Positions 44,426 through 55,522 of a stretch of 64,000 nt of DNA are shown here, in pieces. Position numbers and translations under genes: made by a program. The notes under the pieces were generated by a model, which was given only the letters and a program-made list of their open reading frames with translations, was not told the DNA's origin and ran no database searches. The stretch is from Branchipolynoe longqiensis (Eukaryota; Annelida; Polychaeta; Phyllodocida; Polynoidae). The stretch is taken from the NCBI GenBank assembly GCA_030323885.1, contig CM059198.1:13864462-13928461 (forward strand). The letters are read 5' to 3'. Numbering within the stretch: the stretch's first letter is position 1; every line of letters begins with the position of its first letter.

Positions 44426-45720
44426 ATACCAGTTGGTATTTTAAATGAGCATTGAAGCAATTCTTTAACTGCACATGCAGAGTACAAAGTATACAGATAT
44501 ATATTTAATCAAACTAAGCAATCAGTCTCTTATCTGCATGTGTTCTTACTTGCCTATTTGTATAATCTAATCACATAAGTCCCCACCTTTCCACTCTGAT
44601 AACCAGACAGGATCACCAGATTAGTAGGGCGACTGCTTCTTCTGTTGAAGGTCATGGGATTCAAAGATTGTATGTATTTGTTGCCACCTTACCTGGCACT
44701 TAGCAGTAATAGAATAGAACGAGAACTAATTTGCTCAATATTGGGATAATGTGACTGAGTAGAATATCAGGTGATGGTGCTGGTGGTACAATACATTTCT
44801 TGAGAATCATGAGCTGTCACAAGTTGGTATCTTCCTGATATTAACTTAAATGCTACCAGGGCATGAAGCTCTGATACACAACCAGTGCTTGACCCTCTTT
44901 CTATTAGTGATATTAGGTGGAATGAGTGAGCACCATGGAGCAACACTCTTAAGCCACCATGAAGGTGTCTTCCCATGTGCACATGTGCATCCTGGTATAA
45001 CTCTCAGTGATCACTAGGACTTAATTGCATAGTTACTTTGCAAGTCCACACTGCTGTGTACTTCATTCACGCATCATTTACCTGTTTTATTTATTACTGT
45101 TTTCGTTTGGGAAGCTGTAGACATTTAAATCATGTAGAATTGGTCTTCCTTCATCTGGTATTCCTTGCATTAGCACATATTATCTATCTGATTGCATGAT
45201 AAGTTCTCTCTTTTGATGAATGTTACTTATCCTAATAAATACATAAGATATAATATAATGTATGGTGTTACTGCCATGCAACTATCCCCATTAGTGTATT
45301 CACATATGCACCTCATAAACCAGACCTTTTATTTGTCCATAATTTACTATCATGTTATTAAAATATGTTAATGAGAAAAAGTCATCTGAATGTAACAATT
45401 GCTATGTATGATTTATTCATCTGAATATATTCTGTTCTCAACATCAAGATGTTAGTCATCTGCCTCTAAGCATGTAGGGCCTACAGTGATTTAGAAAAGA
45501 ATAATGAGAAAAAAGAATAAGAGCAATATTGAATGATTCAGCTGATGGTATGTACAGGTAAGCTGAGTGAAAGGAACAAAATAATTACAATAAAATGCAA
45601 TAAAGTTGAAAGAGGGGAAAAAACCTAACAAAAACTGACCTCCCTCCATACAAAACCCCAACTGAATCTATCAGTATCCGTCGTTATTATTTAGATTATG
45701 TCTGTGATTAACTACTTTAG
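44426..45720. other. Intron, nothing recognised
   Basis: AT-rich sequence without a clear exon or repeat. It ends in ACTACTTTAG, the acceptor for the next PAN exon. Confidence 0.5.
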
Positions 45721-45957
45721 GACGTGATAAATATGATACAAAAAGAAACAGTGCCATGGCCATCGCTACGACAGCAACTACAATGGTTAGCATGGTGGCG
45801 TGTTTGGTTACCTGTGAGCTGAATGAGGCATGCAAAGCCTTTACATGGAACTTGGATATGAAGACCTGCAACATGGACATTACAAGTGCTACCACAGTGT
45901 GCCCTGTAATCTCTACCAACATGGCAACATACACCATGCTCAAGAAATATAAATGTG
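45721..45957 (+). CDS. PAN/apple exon 4 (whole domain, GC donor)
   Basis: The 237-bp exon starts after ACTACTTTAG in phase 1 and ends in phase 1. The product has VACLVTCELNEACKAFTWNL, KTCNMD, TVCPV and YKC, the PAN cysteine pattern. At the expected end (TGTG, as in the other domains) the next bases are GCAAGT, so the donor is GC and not GT, with an otherwise good consensus. If this donor were not used, the frame would run on to 46023. Confidence 0.8.
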
Positions 45958-47275
45958 GCAAGTATCACAATATTAACCAAACGAATACTGCTATCAAGAC
46001 GGGATTTGCACTGTTTGAACTTTGATTTTTACTCAGGTATATTCTTCTGAATAAATCAGTAACCAGAAATGTAGACCTGTTTTTCTGACCATTTGTAAAA
46101 TCTATTCTATTTACTCAAACTATATCAGGATATATGCATCCTAAAGTTATGAATCATGGCGTGTAAACCATGTGGTATTGCTACAAGATGTAGTCATGAT
46201 AACCTGTATAATATACATGTGACATAGATGTCAGTACAAAATAGTTATAGTCAATAATAAATGTAAATACTAATTAGGTATGATAGTTCATATGGCAGAG
46301 TACACGCTCTGTGGGATACCTTTAGTTTATGCACTAGACAGTGTGTAGGGGTAATTCAGTCATACTGGTCGGGGTGGGAATTGGTTATTTGGTAGGTCTG
46401 AATATGGGTTGTTTTAGTTTTGGGGCACCAAATTATTACAATCAGGGTATGGTGTGGGAACTAGTTAGTTGATGTTATTATGCAGAGCAGTCGGCAATGG
46501 TTCACTTAGTACAAGTAAGTACTCAATTACATGACAAGTGATAAAGACAACCGTACTGTTTTGGATGTCATTCACAAAGCCACTGTCAAATCATCACTTA
46601 CTACTGATGTCACTTATTTGCCCCACACAGCTCGACATGGAATCAAGTAGGGAACTGTGAAGTGATTTCTTGGAGTCATAGAAATAAGCTTATTGTCAAT
46701 GTCCAACGGTACTCTTTCCTGAATTCCATATTCTGTTAACCTAATTTTCAACTACTTTGTAATTCTAAATTCTATCTGAAGTAAACTGAATGTGTTTCAT
46801 TTTGTAAGATAGGTATTCTAGAAAAGGTGCATGGATAATATGGAGATAATGCATATACCCCAATGAGATGTTCACCTAAGTTAATGCTGCACTACTGTCA
46901 TAGCCAGACCATGAGCGATAAAGAGCTAGAAGAAAATAAGATTCAGGAGGGTTAAACAAAATCTATGAATGCAGGTGCAATAATGGGCGAGACTTGTTGC
47001 GGAGAGCAGCACATGCTTAACTAGAAGATCAACTATAAAGGAATCATGACTGTTGGTGGTCATACCTGATATAGTCAGGATAAGATCTCCGATGGCAAAA
47101 AAATGTAGCACCTGGAATGCCGAGTGAGTATGTGGTGGTGGCAAGGCAACTTGAGAATGATGCCTACAAATAGAGCATATTTATGAATATGTGTTGTATC
47201 CCAGAACCCAAGCCATATAGGCCCACTTTGCTGTCATTTCCAGTGACAGTAACTAAGACTACACTTTTCTTGCAG
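45958..47275. other. Intron, nothing recognised
   Basis: No exon or clear repeat seen. It ends in CACTTTTCTTGCAG. Confidence 0.5.
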
Positions 47276-47417
47276 CTGTTGCTAGTGGTTTCATGAAAAG
47301 CCTAGAGAATGCCACAATTGCTGACACCACTTCCATAGCAAGTGCACAAACAGAGACTTCCTGTGTCCAAGACTGTAAAACCAACTCAGCAACTTGTCGT
47401 GCTGCTTTGTGGAATAG
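47276..47417 (+). CDS. PAN/apple exon 5a (first half of split domain)
   Basis: The acceptor is TTTTCTTGCAG and the donor GTGAGT at 47418; 142 bp, phase 1 to 2, the same length and phases as 21282-21423. The product ends ETSCVQDCKTNSATCRAALW and N, joined to RDTKTCRRL in the next exon. Confidence 0.85.
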
Positions 47418-47569
47418 GTGAGTGTACCTTTTTTCTTCACACAAGTGACAGAGAAAATAATATTTAAAAAGAGAACAAACAACACAATCAACTAATTATG
47501 TGGCTACTGTGCATGTAGTCATACTTCGATTTTCTAATTGAGTTTCAAGTTTTAACATGTAATGTAATA

Positions 47570-47850
47570 TTAGGTGGGTACTGACTTGTGACAGAGCACA
47601 CTCATAACTACTTTTTAATGTTGCCTTAGTGGGATACCAGGGACCCACTACCATGACCTAACATCCCACTCGCTCATATTATACTGTCACTGAGCCAACT
47701 AGTCCTTGCCCTCTCCTTATAATCCAAACACTAAGCAAGGTATACACTGATGTATTGATGGCTGACATTTGCTAGAGAATCTCAAGAATGGGGACAAATA
47801 GATGTTGTCCACACTGAATCCATTGATGCTTTGTCCAGTTCTCATTTTGA
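47570..47850 (-). mobile_element. SINE family 2, worn copy
   Basis: Shares TACTGACTTGTGACAG, CCACTACCATGACC and ACTGAGCCAACTAGTCCTTG with the 9340-9690 copy, in the same orientation. It lies inside the phase-2 intron of the split domain. Confidence 0.6.
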
Positions 47851-48283
47851 ACCACAAAACATTTCTTGTCCATCCCTACAACTCAAATAAACCCCAAGTG
47901 CCAACTGAAATCATCAATGTATCGACCTGAACGTTTGATAACTTGCCAGGAAATAATATTGCATCATGGGAATGTTAATTATTGGTGAAGGAAGTTGCTG
48001 TATTTTTCAATTATATCACAATAAATAATGTGCAATCGACATCATTGAGACTGCAAATATATATATGTATATCTGTCTGCTATATAATTTATTTTGTGAT
48101 TAAAAATAAATAAGGCGATCACATAGGTTTTCAGGATTGCCTATTTCACTCATTATGTCATGGTGAACCAGACATCTGGTACCAAGTGAAGTCGTTTTCC
48201 CAAACTATCATCGACCCATGAGTGGCCTAATCTGGTTCATATATGATGCTATTTTTGGTACATACATTCTCTAATTTCAACAG

Positions 48284-48390
48284 GGACACTAAAACATGTC
48301 GCCGGCTGACTGCAAATCCACCGGATGCTGCTTGCACAGCAATGCGTACCACGCTGGACAATGCTGTCATCCACTCAATCACAAAATGTG
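48284..48390 (+). CDS. PAN/apple exon 5b (second half of split domain)
   Basis: The acceptor is CTAATTTCAACAG and the donor GTGAGC at 48391; 107 bp, phase 2 to 1. The product is DTKTCRRLTANPPDAACTAM then HSITKC, completing the PAN domain begun at 47276. Its cysteine spacing parallels 23301-23458. Confidence 0.85.
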
Positions 48391-48994
48391 GTGAGCATTA
48401 TTAACCTTGTCCGTATGTCCAATAAGTAGGTCACTGGTACAAATTTAGCTGCGGGATTCAGCCTCTCATTTGTCTTCACTCAATCACATCAAAGACTACC
48501 AAAATCTGACCACTGGAAAGTGGTTAAAACTGGATCACTTCCAAGATGGCCTCTAATGACTCTAAAACAAAGGGAAATGGCATAGGTTTCTCATGATTCG
48601 GTGTAGAACAGTTGTTTTATGTCTACCCAAAGGTCTGAAGTGCCATGGAATTCACTCATACATATACCTGATACCTGAGTCATAAGCGCTGTGCAAGCTA
48701 CATAGTATATGGCTGTAGGTGGCCCTTGTCAGTCTTGGTTATACAGTAGTTATTACGACCTTCTTTGACTGTAACTTTCTTGAATATTGGCTGTCATTGC
48801 ACTATTACAAATTGGCCTCTCTGTACAGGGGCATCATCTTCCTTGTGCAATATATGTGGAAGATAGGGTATGGCTCATCATATGGTGAAGTCTCTGGTTT
48901 TAAAAGAATGCCGAAATCTGTCTCACACCAGATTTGCTAGTTGATCATATATATATACTGAATTTGTTATTGTTATTTGCACGTGACAATGTAG
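48391..48994. other. Intron, nothing recognised
   Basis: No exon or repeat that I can support. Confidence 0.45.
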
Positions 48995-49080
48995 ATCAAA
49001 GTTTTATCAGTATTGACGGAGATACATTTCATGGAATGGGCATGACAGCTGTGTTGACTTCAGGGAGAAAAACAAGCCAT
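48995..49080 (+). pseudogene. Decayed PAN exon start
   Basis: After GTGACAATGTAG the phase-1 frame reads QSFISIDGDTFHGMGMTAVL and TSG. This resembles LSHFYISKPNTFYGMATTTA of exon 3. Then similarity stops and no cysteines follow. I read it as the stump of another whole-domain exon. It could also be chance. Confidence 0.4.
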
Positions 49081-50215
49081 CATATCAGTAGACAAAATAT
49101 TTTGGAGCTGAGCATTGTAGAGATGTCCAAAATTGATATTGAATACCGCTTCGCTACCCATTCGCTTCGAAACCTAAAGTTTCAAGAACTTCCTGGACTC
49201 CAACATTATGATATGTTAGCTGATATCTTATAGTAGGTAGTGGCAGCCTCCCAGTGTTGCTAATTACTGGCTAAAATGAGTAAATTTTTGTGTTTCCATT
49301 GTTTCTAACTCCACACACAGCCGACCTATGATATTATAAAGTATATGGAGATAAAGAGGAATACTGACTCATAATTTCTGTATGATCTTCTTGTTAATAT
49401 TTTTATTTAAAGGTTCTTGCCCTATGCAGGCTACAGATCTGTTTTTAAGGTCTGGTGAAAGCGTAGACCATCAGCTGTCTAATAATATGTGGCAACAATG
49501 GAAAATATGAAAAATAACTTATTTTATTGCAAAATAAACGTAAAACTCAAATTACCATTTATTTACACCCAACAACTATGGTTCCATCTGAAAGCTGATT
49601 TAATTTCCTTTTTAATGGTATGCAATACTAAGTATAAATCTTTTTGAAGCAGTGGCCCACTTTGAAAATAACAGCTTTGCTCAAAATGGGTACAACTCCA
49701 ATTGAGAGAGGAACATACACTGATTCCTGAGTATTAGAGCCTATTGTAAACAGCGCTGTGAAGCACATCAGCGACAGTGAGGTCATTCTCTTTATTCATC
49801 CCAAGTTTGAAGCAGATCCATACAGTAGTTCTTAAGTTATGGGAATTTATGTCTTTTTCTATTTGTATTAAGGTTATTGTTGATTTTAGTCCACATCTGT
49901 CATTTTGGCCTTTTTCTCAAGTTTGGAGTAGCCTATCATATCTTCAAGGAAAATAGAGTGATCAATGTAAAAGTAATTGTACATGTTATAATTAACATGG
50001 GTAATTTGGACACGAGACTGGACAGCCGATAACATTAACAAATACGACACTGTGGCGCCATCTCCCGGCTCCAGCCCAAACTAACTGCAACTCCCAGCGG
50101 CCACCGATGCTATGGTGGCGCTATCCGAAGGAACCTCTATCCTCACCCATTCCCACGATAGGTGGCCAAACCAGATAAAATTTCCCGCCATTTCAGTCAC
50201 GTGACCAAACAGCCT
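49081..50215. other. Flank, nothing recognised
   Basis: AT-rich to 50000, then a more GC-rich stretch with GTGGCGCCATCTCCCGG and GTCACGTGACC, possibly the promoter of the frame at 50296. Confidence 0.4.
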
Positions 50216-50295
50216 TTTGAAATCCGCGCACAACCATTGCAGCCATCTTCACACCATCAAGCTATCTTCTGTCTCTACAAGCATTTCCACTAGGA

Positions 50296-50788
50296 TAATG
50301 CCTGCCACCAGGAAATCCACAAAAGAGACTGCAGCGGGGAAGCAGAATAAAACCCCAAAGCAGAGAGGGAGGCCTAAAGTTGCGAAGGAAGATGCCGAAA
50401 CAACCGAGGATGAGATGCAAACACTCTCTCGACACAGGCAAAAACAAAGGCACACGATGCGCAGTGGGCGCTGGCACCCATGCCGGCACCACCAGCATCC
50501 ACGAGTGGCGACGACACACTCAGGGCCATACAGGCCCAGATGATGAGCTTCCAAGCCACCATGCTCAACAGAATGGATGCACTGGGGACTACTAAATGGA
50601 GGAAACTGCTGATAGTGAAGGAGGAGGAGACAACGGAGTGTGATAGTGACAGTGACAGTGAGAGTGATACAGGTGGGGCACAAGCAGTGACAGTGAGTCA
50701 CATGGTCGCATGTGATATGCTCCCCAGGCCCACATACCAGCTCACACCATCACAGAGTAGGACACAATGCATACCTACACACACGTGA
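50296..50788 (+). pseudogene. AT-hook and coiled-coil gag-like fragment
   Basis: Starts MPATRKSTKETAAGKQNKTP with an AT-hook KQRGRPKVAKE. One frameshift near 50400 leads to the second frame, PPASTSGDDTLRAIQAQMMS and FQATMLNRMDALG (likely coiled coil), then an acidic run ECDSDSDSESD. The plan (AT-hook, coiled coil, charged region) resembles the gag N-termini of the DIRS elements here (RGRPRSV at about 14700; LALQAKVNRVMLECMSAMET near 6440). I therefore suspect a DIRS gag 5' fragment, but no core domain follows, because the Gypsy LTR begins at about 50787. Confidence 0.4.
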
Positions 50789-51170
50789 CAACAACGTACG
50801 CCTGATGAGCATCAGTACCGGGAATCATACTGTAGTAGTCTGTACATGAGCTCTACTACCACGCGGTAGCAGCGGAGACTACGCCGTACACCAGCGCAGT
50901 ACCACTATACCGCGCCAGGTGGTGGCAAGGGTAGCCACCGGGCAGACCCCGACTGGGCTGCCCTCTACTGCGGGTGGCTGACCGACACCCCCCCACACAC
51001 ACCTATAGAGTCGATGTGGGATCTGGCGAGTCAGGGGGCGCCAGACAACTACTGACGCTGCGGAGAGCAGATGGTTCAATAAACCAAGTTGAAGCGTACT
51101 CTAATTGAATCTTGATGTTCTTCTGTGAATAACCATGTGAGTGAGAGTCGGAGGGCCGTTGGCCATTACA
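50787..51170 (+). repeat. Probable left LTR of the Gypsy element
   Basis: Placed because the primer-binding site follows directly after CATTACA. The start TGACAACAACG is a guess. It contains CTACCACGCGGTAG (palindrome) and AATAAACC, a possible polyadenylation signal, near 51080. Confidence 0.5.
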
Positions 51171-51190
51171 TTGGTGCCGTGACCAGCTCG
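51171..51190 (+). other. Primer-binding site
   Basis: TTGGTGCCGTGACCAGCTCG after the LTR end; a TGG start matches the CCA end of a tRNA. I do not assign the tRNA. Confidence 0.6.
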
Positions 51191-51263
51191 GCTTCTGCGT
51201 AAGGGGTGAGTCTTGGACCGGGACCATGGACTCTGAAGGTAGGTCCTCTTCGTAATTTTTATT

Positions 51264-52500
51264 ATGGAGGGGATGGCGGCAGGTCAACTGCGTAGTGGGC
51301 GCCGGTACCAAATTGGTGGTACAAGGTGTCCCGACGCAGAGGGACAGCCAAGGGGCATGGACGCTTCTGTGATGAGTACACCACACCACACTCAATATTT
51401 GCCTGTTGGGGATGTTATTGAATCTTTCTTTCCGAATCCAGGTGCCGGCATCATCGGGGAGCACCGCCAGGTGCCAGTAGGTCGGGGGGGCGTAGCCGCT
51501 CCCGCGCCAGCACCGGTGGTGTCGCCTGGGATTGCTGAGGGCGTTGCGGGGTCTGATAGCTATTGGACGCAGTTAGCGCAGCTGAGTGGCAGGCCACCGC
51601 CGGGTATTGCACCGTTGTTTACACCGGTGGCAGTGCAGGGCGGGGGGCATGTAGCTGATGACTCGTTGACGTTCGCATTGGAGCATGATTTGGTTATGGG
51701 TCATACGTTTTCTGGGTCGCAGACGGAGGTAGGGTGCATATTCGCAGTCTGCGAGCTTGGAAGCGGGTCCAGTTTGAGAGGATGGCGGAGGAGAGACGAG
51801 CGTTGGATGATTTGAGAGTCTCCAATGCTGCATCTTTCATGCATGATTTAGCTGATCTAAACGCGGCACGGCACATCGCCATAGAGGAGGTAAATTCTAA
51901 TCGGAATCTAGTTGAGGAGCAGCAAGCTGCTTTCATTAGACAAACGGAGGATTTATCCATGTGTGAGGTGCTGAATGTTCAGTTGCAGGGGGAGAATCAG
52001 AGGTGTGAACAATTGCTAGCTGCCGAGAGGTACGGCATGCTTTGGTTGCCCTTGCAGATGAGCGCACAGCTATTCAGGCTGAGAAACTAGCGTTTCGATG
52101 CGGTTTAGGGCTTGGCGACAGTTGTGTGAAGGTTACTGAGTCTATGCAGTTAGATAGCCGCGAGATGCAGCATCCAGCACATAGTGCGCGTCCGGCTTCC
52201 ATGGGTAGCTCGCCGCATTTGCCGGCGCCCTCTAAGGGGGGGTGGGGTGGATATGGGGGTCCGAGGGAGCCGGTGCCCTCTTCTGGGGATGTTACTTCTC
52301 GGGGGAGGGGGGGGGGGTTTCTGTGCAGCATCAGCGTGGTGTTGTTCAGGATTCCATGAGATGTACAGAGGGAGAGGATTCCTGACCCGGGGGTTTTGGG
52401 CAGTGACGCGTTACCCATCGCATCGTTGCCTGGACTGCCGGTGGGCCGCCAGTACTCGGCGGAAGAGATGTGGCTGTTCCGGTATCATCCAGCAATAATG
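51264..52500 (+). pseudogene. Gypsy gag, frameshifted
   Basis: The first frame (51264-51730) gives GQLRSGRRYQIGGTRC and Pro/Ala/Gly-rich text. A shift near 51730 leads to WKRVQFERMAEERRALDDLR and HIAIEEVNSNRNLVEEQQAA, a long helical, probably coiled-coil segment. A second shift near 52040 leads to ALADERTAIQAEKLAFRCGL and a Ser/Gly/Pro tail. No major homology domain is seen. Position before the zinc knuckle supports gag. Confidence 0.55.
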
Positions 52501-52690
52501 CATGTTATTGGGAAGCCGGTGGTAATAACTTTGTGGTGGTAATAACTTCCGGGGTTCGACAAGTGGGGGCTATCGTGAGGGTGGCAATTTCCGTCCGAGC
52601 AGGGATTATCGGTCGCCACCTATCGCTAAGGCGCTAGTCCAGGGCTGCGTGCGCGATGTGATAGGGGAGCAGAAATCTGCTGCGTAGGTA

Positions 52691-52954
52691 GTGACAGGTG
52701 GACCTGGTTCATCTGGGTTATCTGCACGCAGGCACATAGCTAAGAAAGATACGCGTGCTCGAGATCATGAGTGTGGTCATTGCTTTGTGTTTGGTCATTG
52801 GCCTATACAATGTACTGGGATGAAGCGTACTCTCGAGGAGGCTGTGATAGCCGGTGATCGCAAGGGTAGGGACAACGCAGGTGTTGATCGGGCTAGGTTG
52901 GCGCGTCACCGTAAAGACAGGGACGCAACGGCTAAGCCTAATTTAAACGCCTAG
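52691..52954 (+). CDS. Gypsy nucleocapsid zinc knuckle frame
   Basis: The frame holds HECGHCFVFGHWPIQC, a C-x2-C-x4-H-x4-C knuckle, between basic stretches (ARRHIAKKDTRAR; RARLARHRKDRD). It is the nucleic-acid-binding end of gag. It ends with a stop two bases before the protease frame opens. Confidence 0.7.
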   Translation: MTGGPGSSGLSARRHIAKKDTRARDHECGHCFVFGHWPIQCTGMKRTLEEAVIAGDRKGRDNAGVDRARLARHRKDRDATAKPNLNA

Positions 52955-52956
52955 GG

Positions 52957-54063
52957 TTGGACCGTGTGGGCTTGGGCCCAACCCAATTGGCAACATTGGA
53001 TACCGCCAAAACGGATGCAGTGTTAACTAACAAGGAAGGCAGTGTGCAGTCTGATGCTAGCGCGGGACCGCCGGTAATCGCCCCTGCTGATTCGATCCCA
53101 GTGGAGTCGGTATTGTGGGATGGCATGGAGCAGATAGCACGTTGCGTTTCTGCTTTGGCTCCCGTGCCTTTGGACGACTGTATGCAATTCATAGTACAGC
53201 GTCAGGGGTGCGACCTGTCTCACCCTTGTGGTAAGCACTTGTTCGAGGATTCCACTTTCTGGGCTTTGGATGGAAAACGGTTGTATGTGAGAGTGTGCAT
53301 GAGAGGGACTATCGGGTATTATTTAATAGACAGTGGGGCTGCGGATTTTGCGCGGTTAGCCGTTCCTCTGCAGGACTTGATCGTTACTGTTAAGAAGATA
53401 ACATTTGTGTGGGGCGACACTCAGGAAGCAGCATTTCTGGGCTTGAAACGTGCCTTTACTCAGACACCAGTGCTGCGGTATCCGCGGGCGGTGGGGCAGT
53501 TCATTCTGGACACTGATGCGTCAGGGTTTGCAATCTCGGGCGTGTTGAGTCAGGTTCAGGATGGGGTGGAGGTCCCGTTGTCTTTTGCGAGTAATAAACT
53601 TAATAAAGCCCAGCGGAATTATTGCACGACGAAGCATGAGTTGATGGGTATCGTCGTGTATAGCAAGAAGTGGAAACATTTCTTGGTAGGGTCGGATTTT
53701 ATTATCCGGACAGATCATCATTCTCTTCGTTGGTTGTTGAATTTCAAGGAAGCAGAGGGGATGATGGGGCGTTGGTTGGCCACTTTATCTGAATATGGTG
53801 TGTCTAATGAGCACATTGTGTACATAAAGGGAGTGGATCATATCAACGCAGATAGTATTAGGAGAATCCCCGTTTGTCAGTGCGGCCGGGGTGATTGCAC
53901 TGACTGTGGCGCGCATAATTGTGTGCTCACAGCAATATCTGCGATGCGTCTGGCAGACATAGATGATGATGAACTTTGGACGTTGTCAGAGGTTCGCTTG
54001 GCGCAGCGCCAAGATCCCTCTATACTGCATGTGATCAAGTGGTTGGAGGAGGCCTCTGCATGA
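52957..54063 (+). CDS. Gypsy protease-RNase H frame with RT core deleted
   Basis: A 368-residue open frame. Residues about 118-130 read GTIGYYLIDSGAAD, the aspartic protease DSG box. Immediately after come FARLAVPLQDLI and ITFVWGDTQEAAFLGLKRAF, which belong to the RT thumb and tether. RNase H follows: FILDTDASGFAISGVLSQ, FASNKLNKAQRNYCTTKHEL, FIIRTDHHSLRWLL, HINADSIRR. All RT motifs (including YxDD) are missing. The frame stays open across the junction near 53340, so the deletion is in frame. The end runs into the integrase frame at 54074. Confidence 0.8.
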   Translation: MDRVGLGPTQLATLDTAKTDAVLTNKEGSVQSDASAGPPVIAPADSIPVESVLWDGMEQIARCVSALAPVPLDDCMQFIVQRQGCDLSHPCGKHLFEDSTFWALDGKRLYVRVCMRGTIGYYLIDSGAADFARLAVPLQDLIVTVKKITFVWGDTQEAAFLGLKRAFTQTPVLRYPRAVGQFILDTDASGFAISGVLSQVQDGVEVPLSFASNKLNKAQRNYCTTKHELMGIVVYSKKWKHFLVGSDFIIRTDHHSLRWLLNFKEAEGMMGRWLATLSEYGVSNEHIVYIKGVDHINADSIRRIPVCQCGRGDCTDCGAHNCVLTAISAMRLADIDDDELWTLSEVRLAQRQDPSILHVIKWLEEASA

Positions 54064-54073
54064 CGAGCTGGCG

Positions 54074-54475
54074 GTGGAGAATGCAGAGACTCGTAAGATT
54101 ATAAATCAATGGGATCTGCTGGAACTGCATGAAGGTGGGCTCTGCAGGTGGAAGGTAGTGGGTGAAGACCTACGCAGTCGCCTGCAGATCATCGTGCCGT
54201 TTGAATTGCGTGATGATGTGTTGTTGTTCTGTCATGGGCATTCTACAGATATGCACTTTGGGCGGGTTCGCTCCACCAAACGTATAGCTTGGCGGTTCTA
54301 TTGGCCTGGCATGACTTCTGATATTAGGCGGTGGGTACGCACTTGCCATAAATGTCAGGTGGTGAAGCCGGGTGAGGGGATTGCTAAGCTACCGTTGACT
54401 CAGGAATTGTCTGGGCATAGGTGGCGCCGTTTAGCGTGTGACTTTGTGTCCGGGTTTAAGACGACGTCTAGGGGA
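54074..54475 (+). pseudogene. Gypsy integrase N-terminal part, interrupted
   Basis: Integrase zinc-binding domain: FCHGHSTDMHFGRV with paired His, YWPGMTSDIRRWVRTCHKCQ with paired Cys, then LACDFVSGFKTTSRG. The coding sequence is cut at 54475 by the LINE. The remaining frame to 54514 (FDWWFLYAMSAA) is LINE 3' end, not integrase. A frame change also separates it from the preceding frame. Confidence 0.8.
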
Positions 54476-54727
54476 TTTGATTGGTGGTTTCTTTACGCCA
54501 TGTCGGCAGCATAGGCCATATTCACGGCGAGAATTGTTTGTTTTTTATTCAACCATTGCCTTTAGATATAATGTAAAAGCATACAATCAATTAGGTGTCA
54601 ATAGACACTTATTAATTTTTAAAAGCCCAAAATCATATCATTAAATAAAATAGATGAAAGAATTAATTAATAAAAATTGTTTTAATGAACTATATGAGGT
54701 GGTACAGACCAGCTGCGCTCAAAAAAG

Positions 54728-55500
54728 CTAAAATGTCTTCTTGTTTAACTTTGGTAAAAAGGTCATACATGCTGTTTGCAGTGTAAAATTGTTGGCGCAG
54801 TGCCATAAAATCAACACAGTTTTAGTAGTACAAATGTGCTTGACTGTCAGTGGGGACTGACATCCAATACATTCAGGGGGAGGGTCCCCCTTGAGCAGGA
54901 AAACATGTGTTAGCCATGAGTGGCCAATACGGCAGTGGCTAAGGACCAGTTGGTCCCGCCGACCCCCCACATGAGAATGTGGTGGTTTTCCCACAGATGG
55001 TTCAATTTCTTTAAGTTTATTAATGTTTTCATCCCACTGATGATGCCATTTGGATTTGATGTGGGTGGCTATTAGTGGTTTCAGATCAGAGTGGGGTATC
55101 AGACACGGCTCAGCATCATAGTTCAGAGCCTCCTTCGCAGCACGAGCAGCTCGTTCGTTTCCCTGGATGCCGGCATGGCCAGGCACCCAACACAAGTGGA
55201 TGTCATATCCATCTGTTGCTAGCTGGTTCATTTTGTAAATGACCTTTGCCACGAAAGGGTGGTCCGTTTTTAGCCCAGCAACAGCTTGCAGGCAGGAAAA
55301 TGAATCGCTGTATATTACATATTTAGTGTAGTTGGATAGTTCAATGACTTCCAACGCGAGAAGGAGTGCTTGGGCTTCCGCCGTAAAAATCTAGCTCTGA
55401 TCGGGCATGCAAACGCCAAATTTCTTGCCCTAGCAAACTCCTGCAGCAGCTGCCCGGCTTAGGTGTTTGGAACCATCGGTATACATGGAGAAGTGGTCTT
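54728..55500 (-). pseudogene. LINE RNase H domain, two stops
   Basis: On the minus strand: MYTDGSKHLSRAAAAGVC, a TAG, GKKFGVCMPDQS, a TAG, IFTAEAQALL, VIYSDSFSCLQAV, LCWVPGHAGIQGNERAA. The D-E-D-type residues (TDGS, AEAQA, YSDS) and the VPGHAGIQGNE box are typical of LINE-encoded RNase H. The two stops lie at about 55435 and 55395. The tail (CIGCQSPLTVKHICTTKTVL) carries the usual cysteine/histidine end of such polymerases. Confidence 0.8.
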
Positions 55501-55522
55501 CAAACTGGCCTTGAATCTCTGC

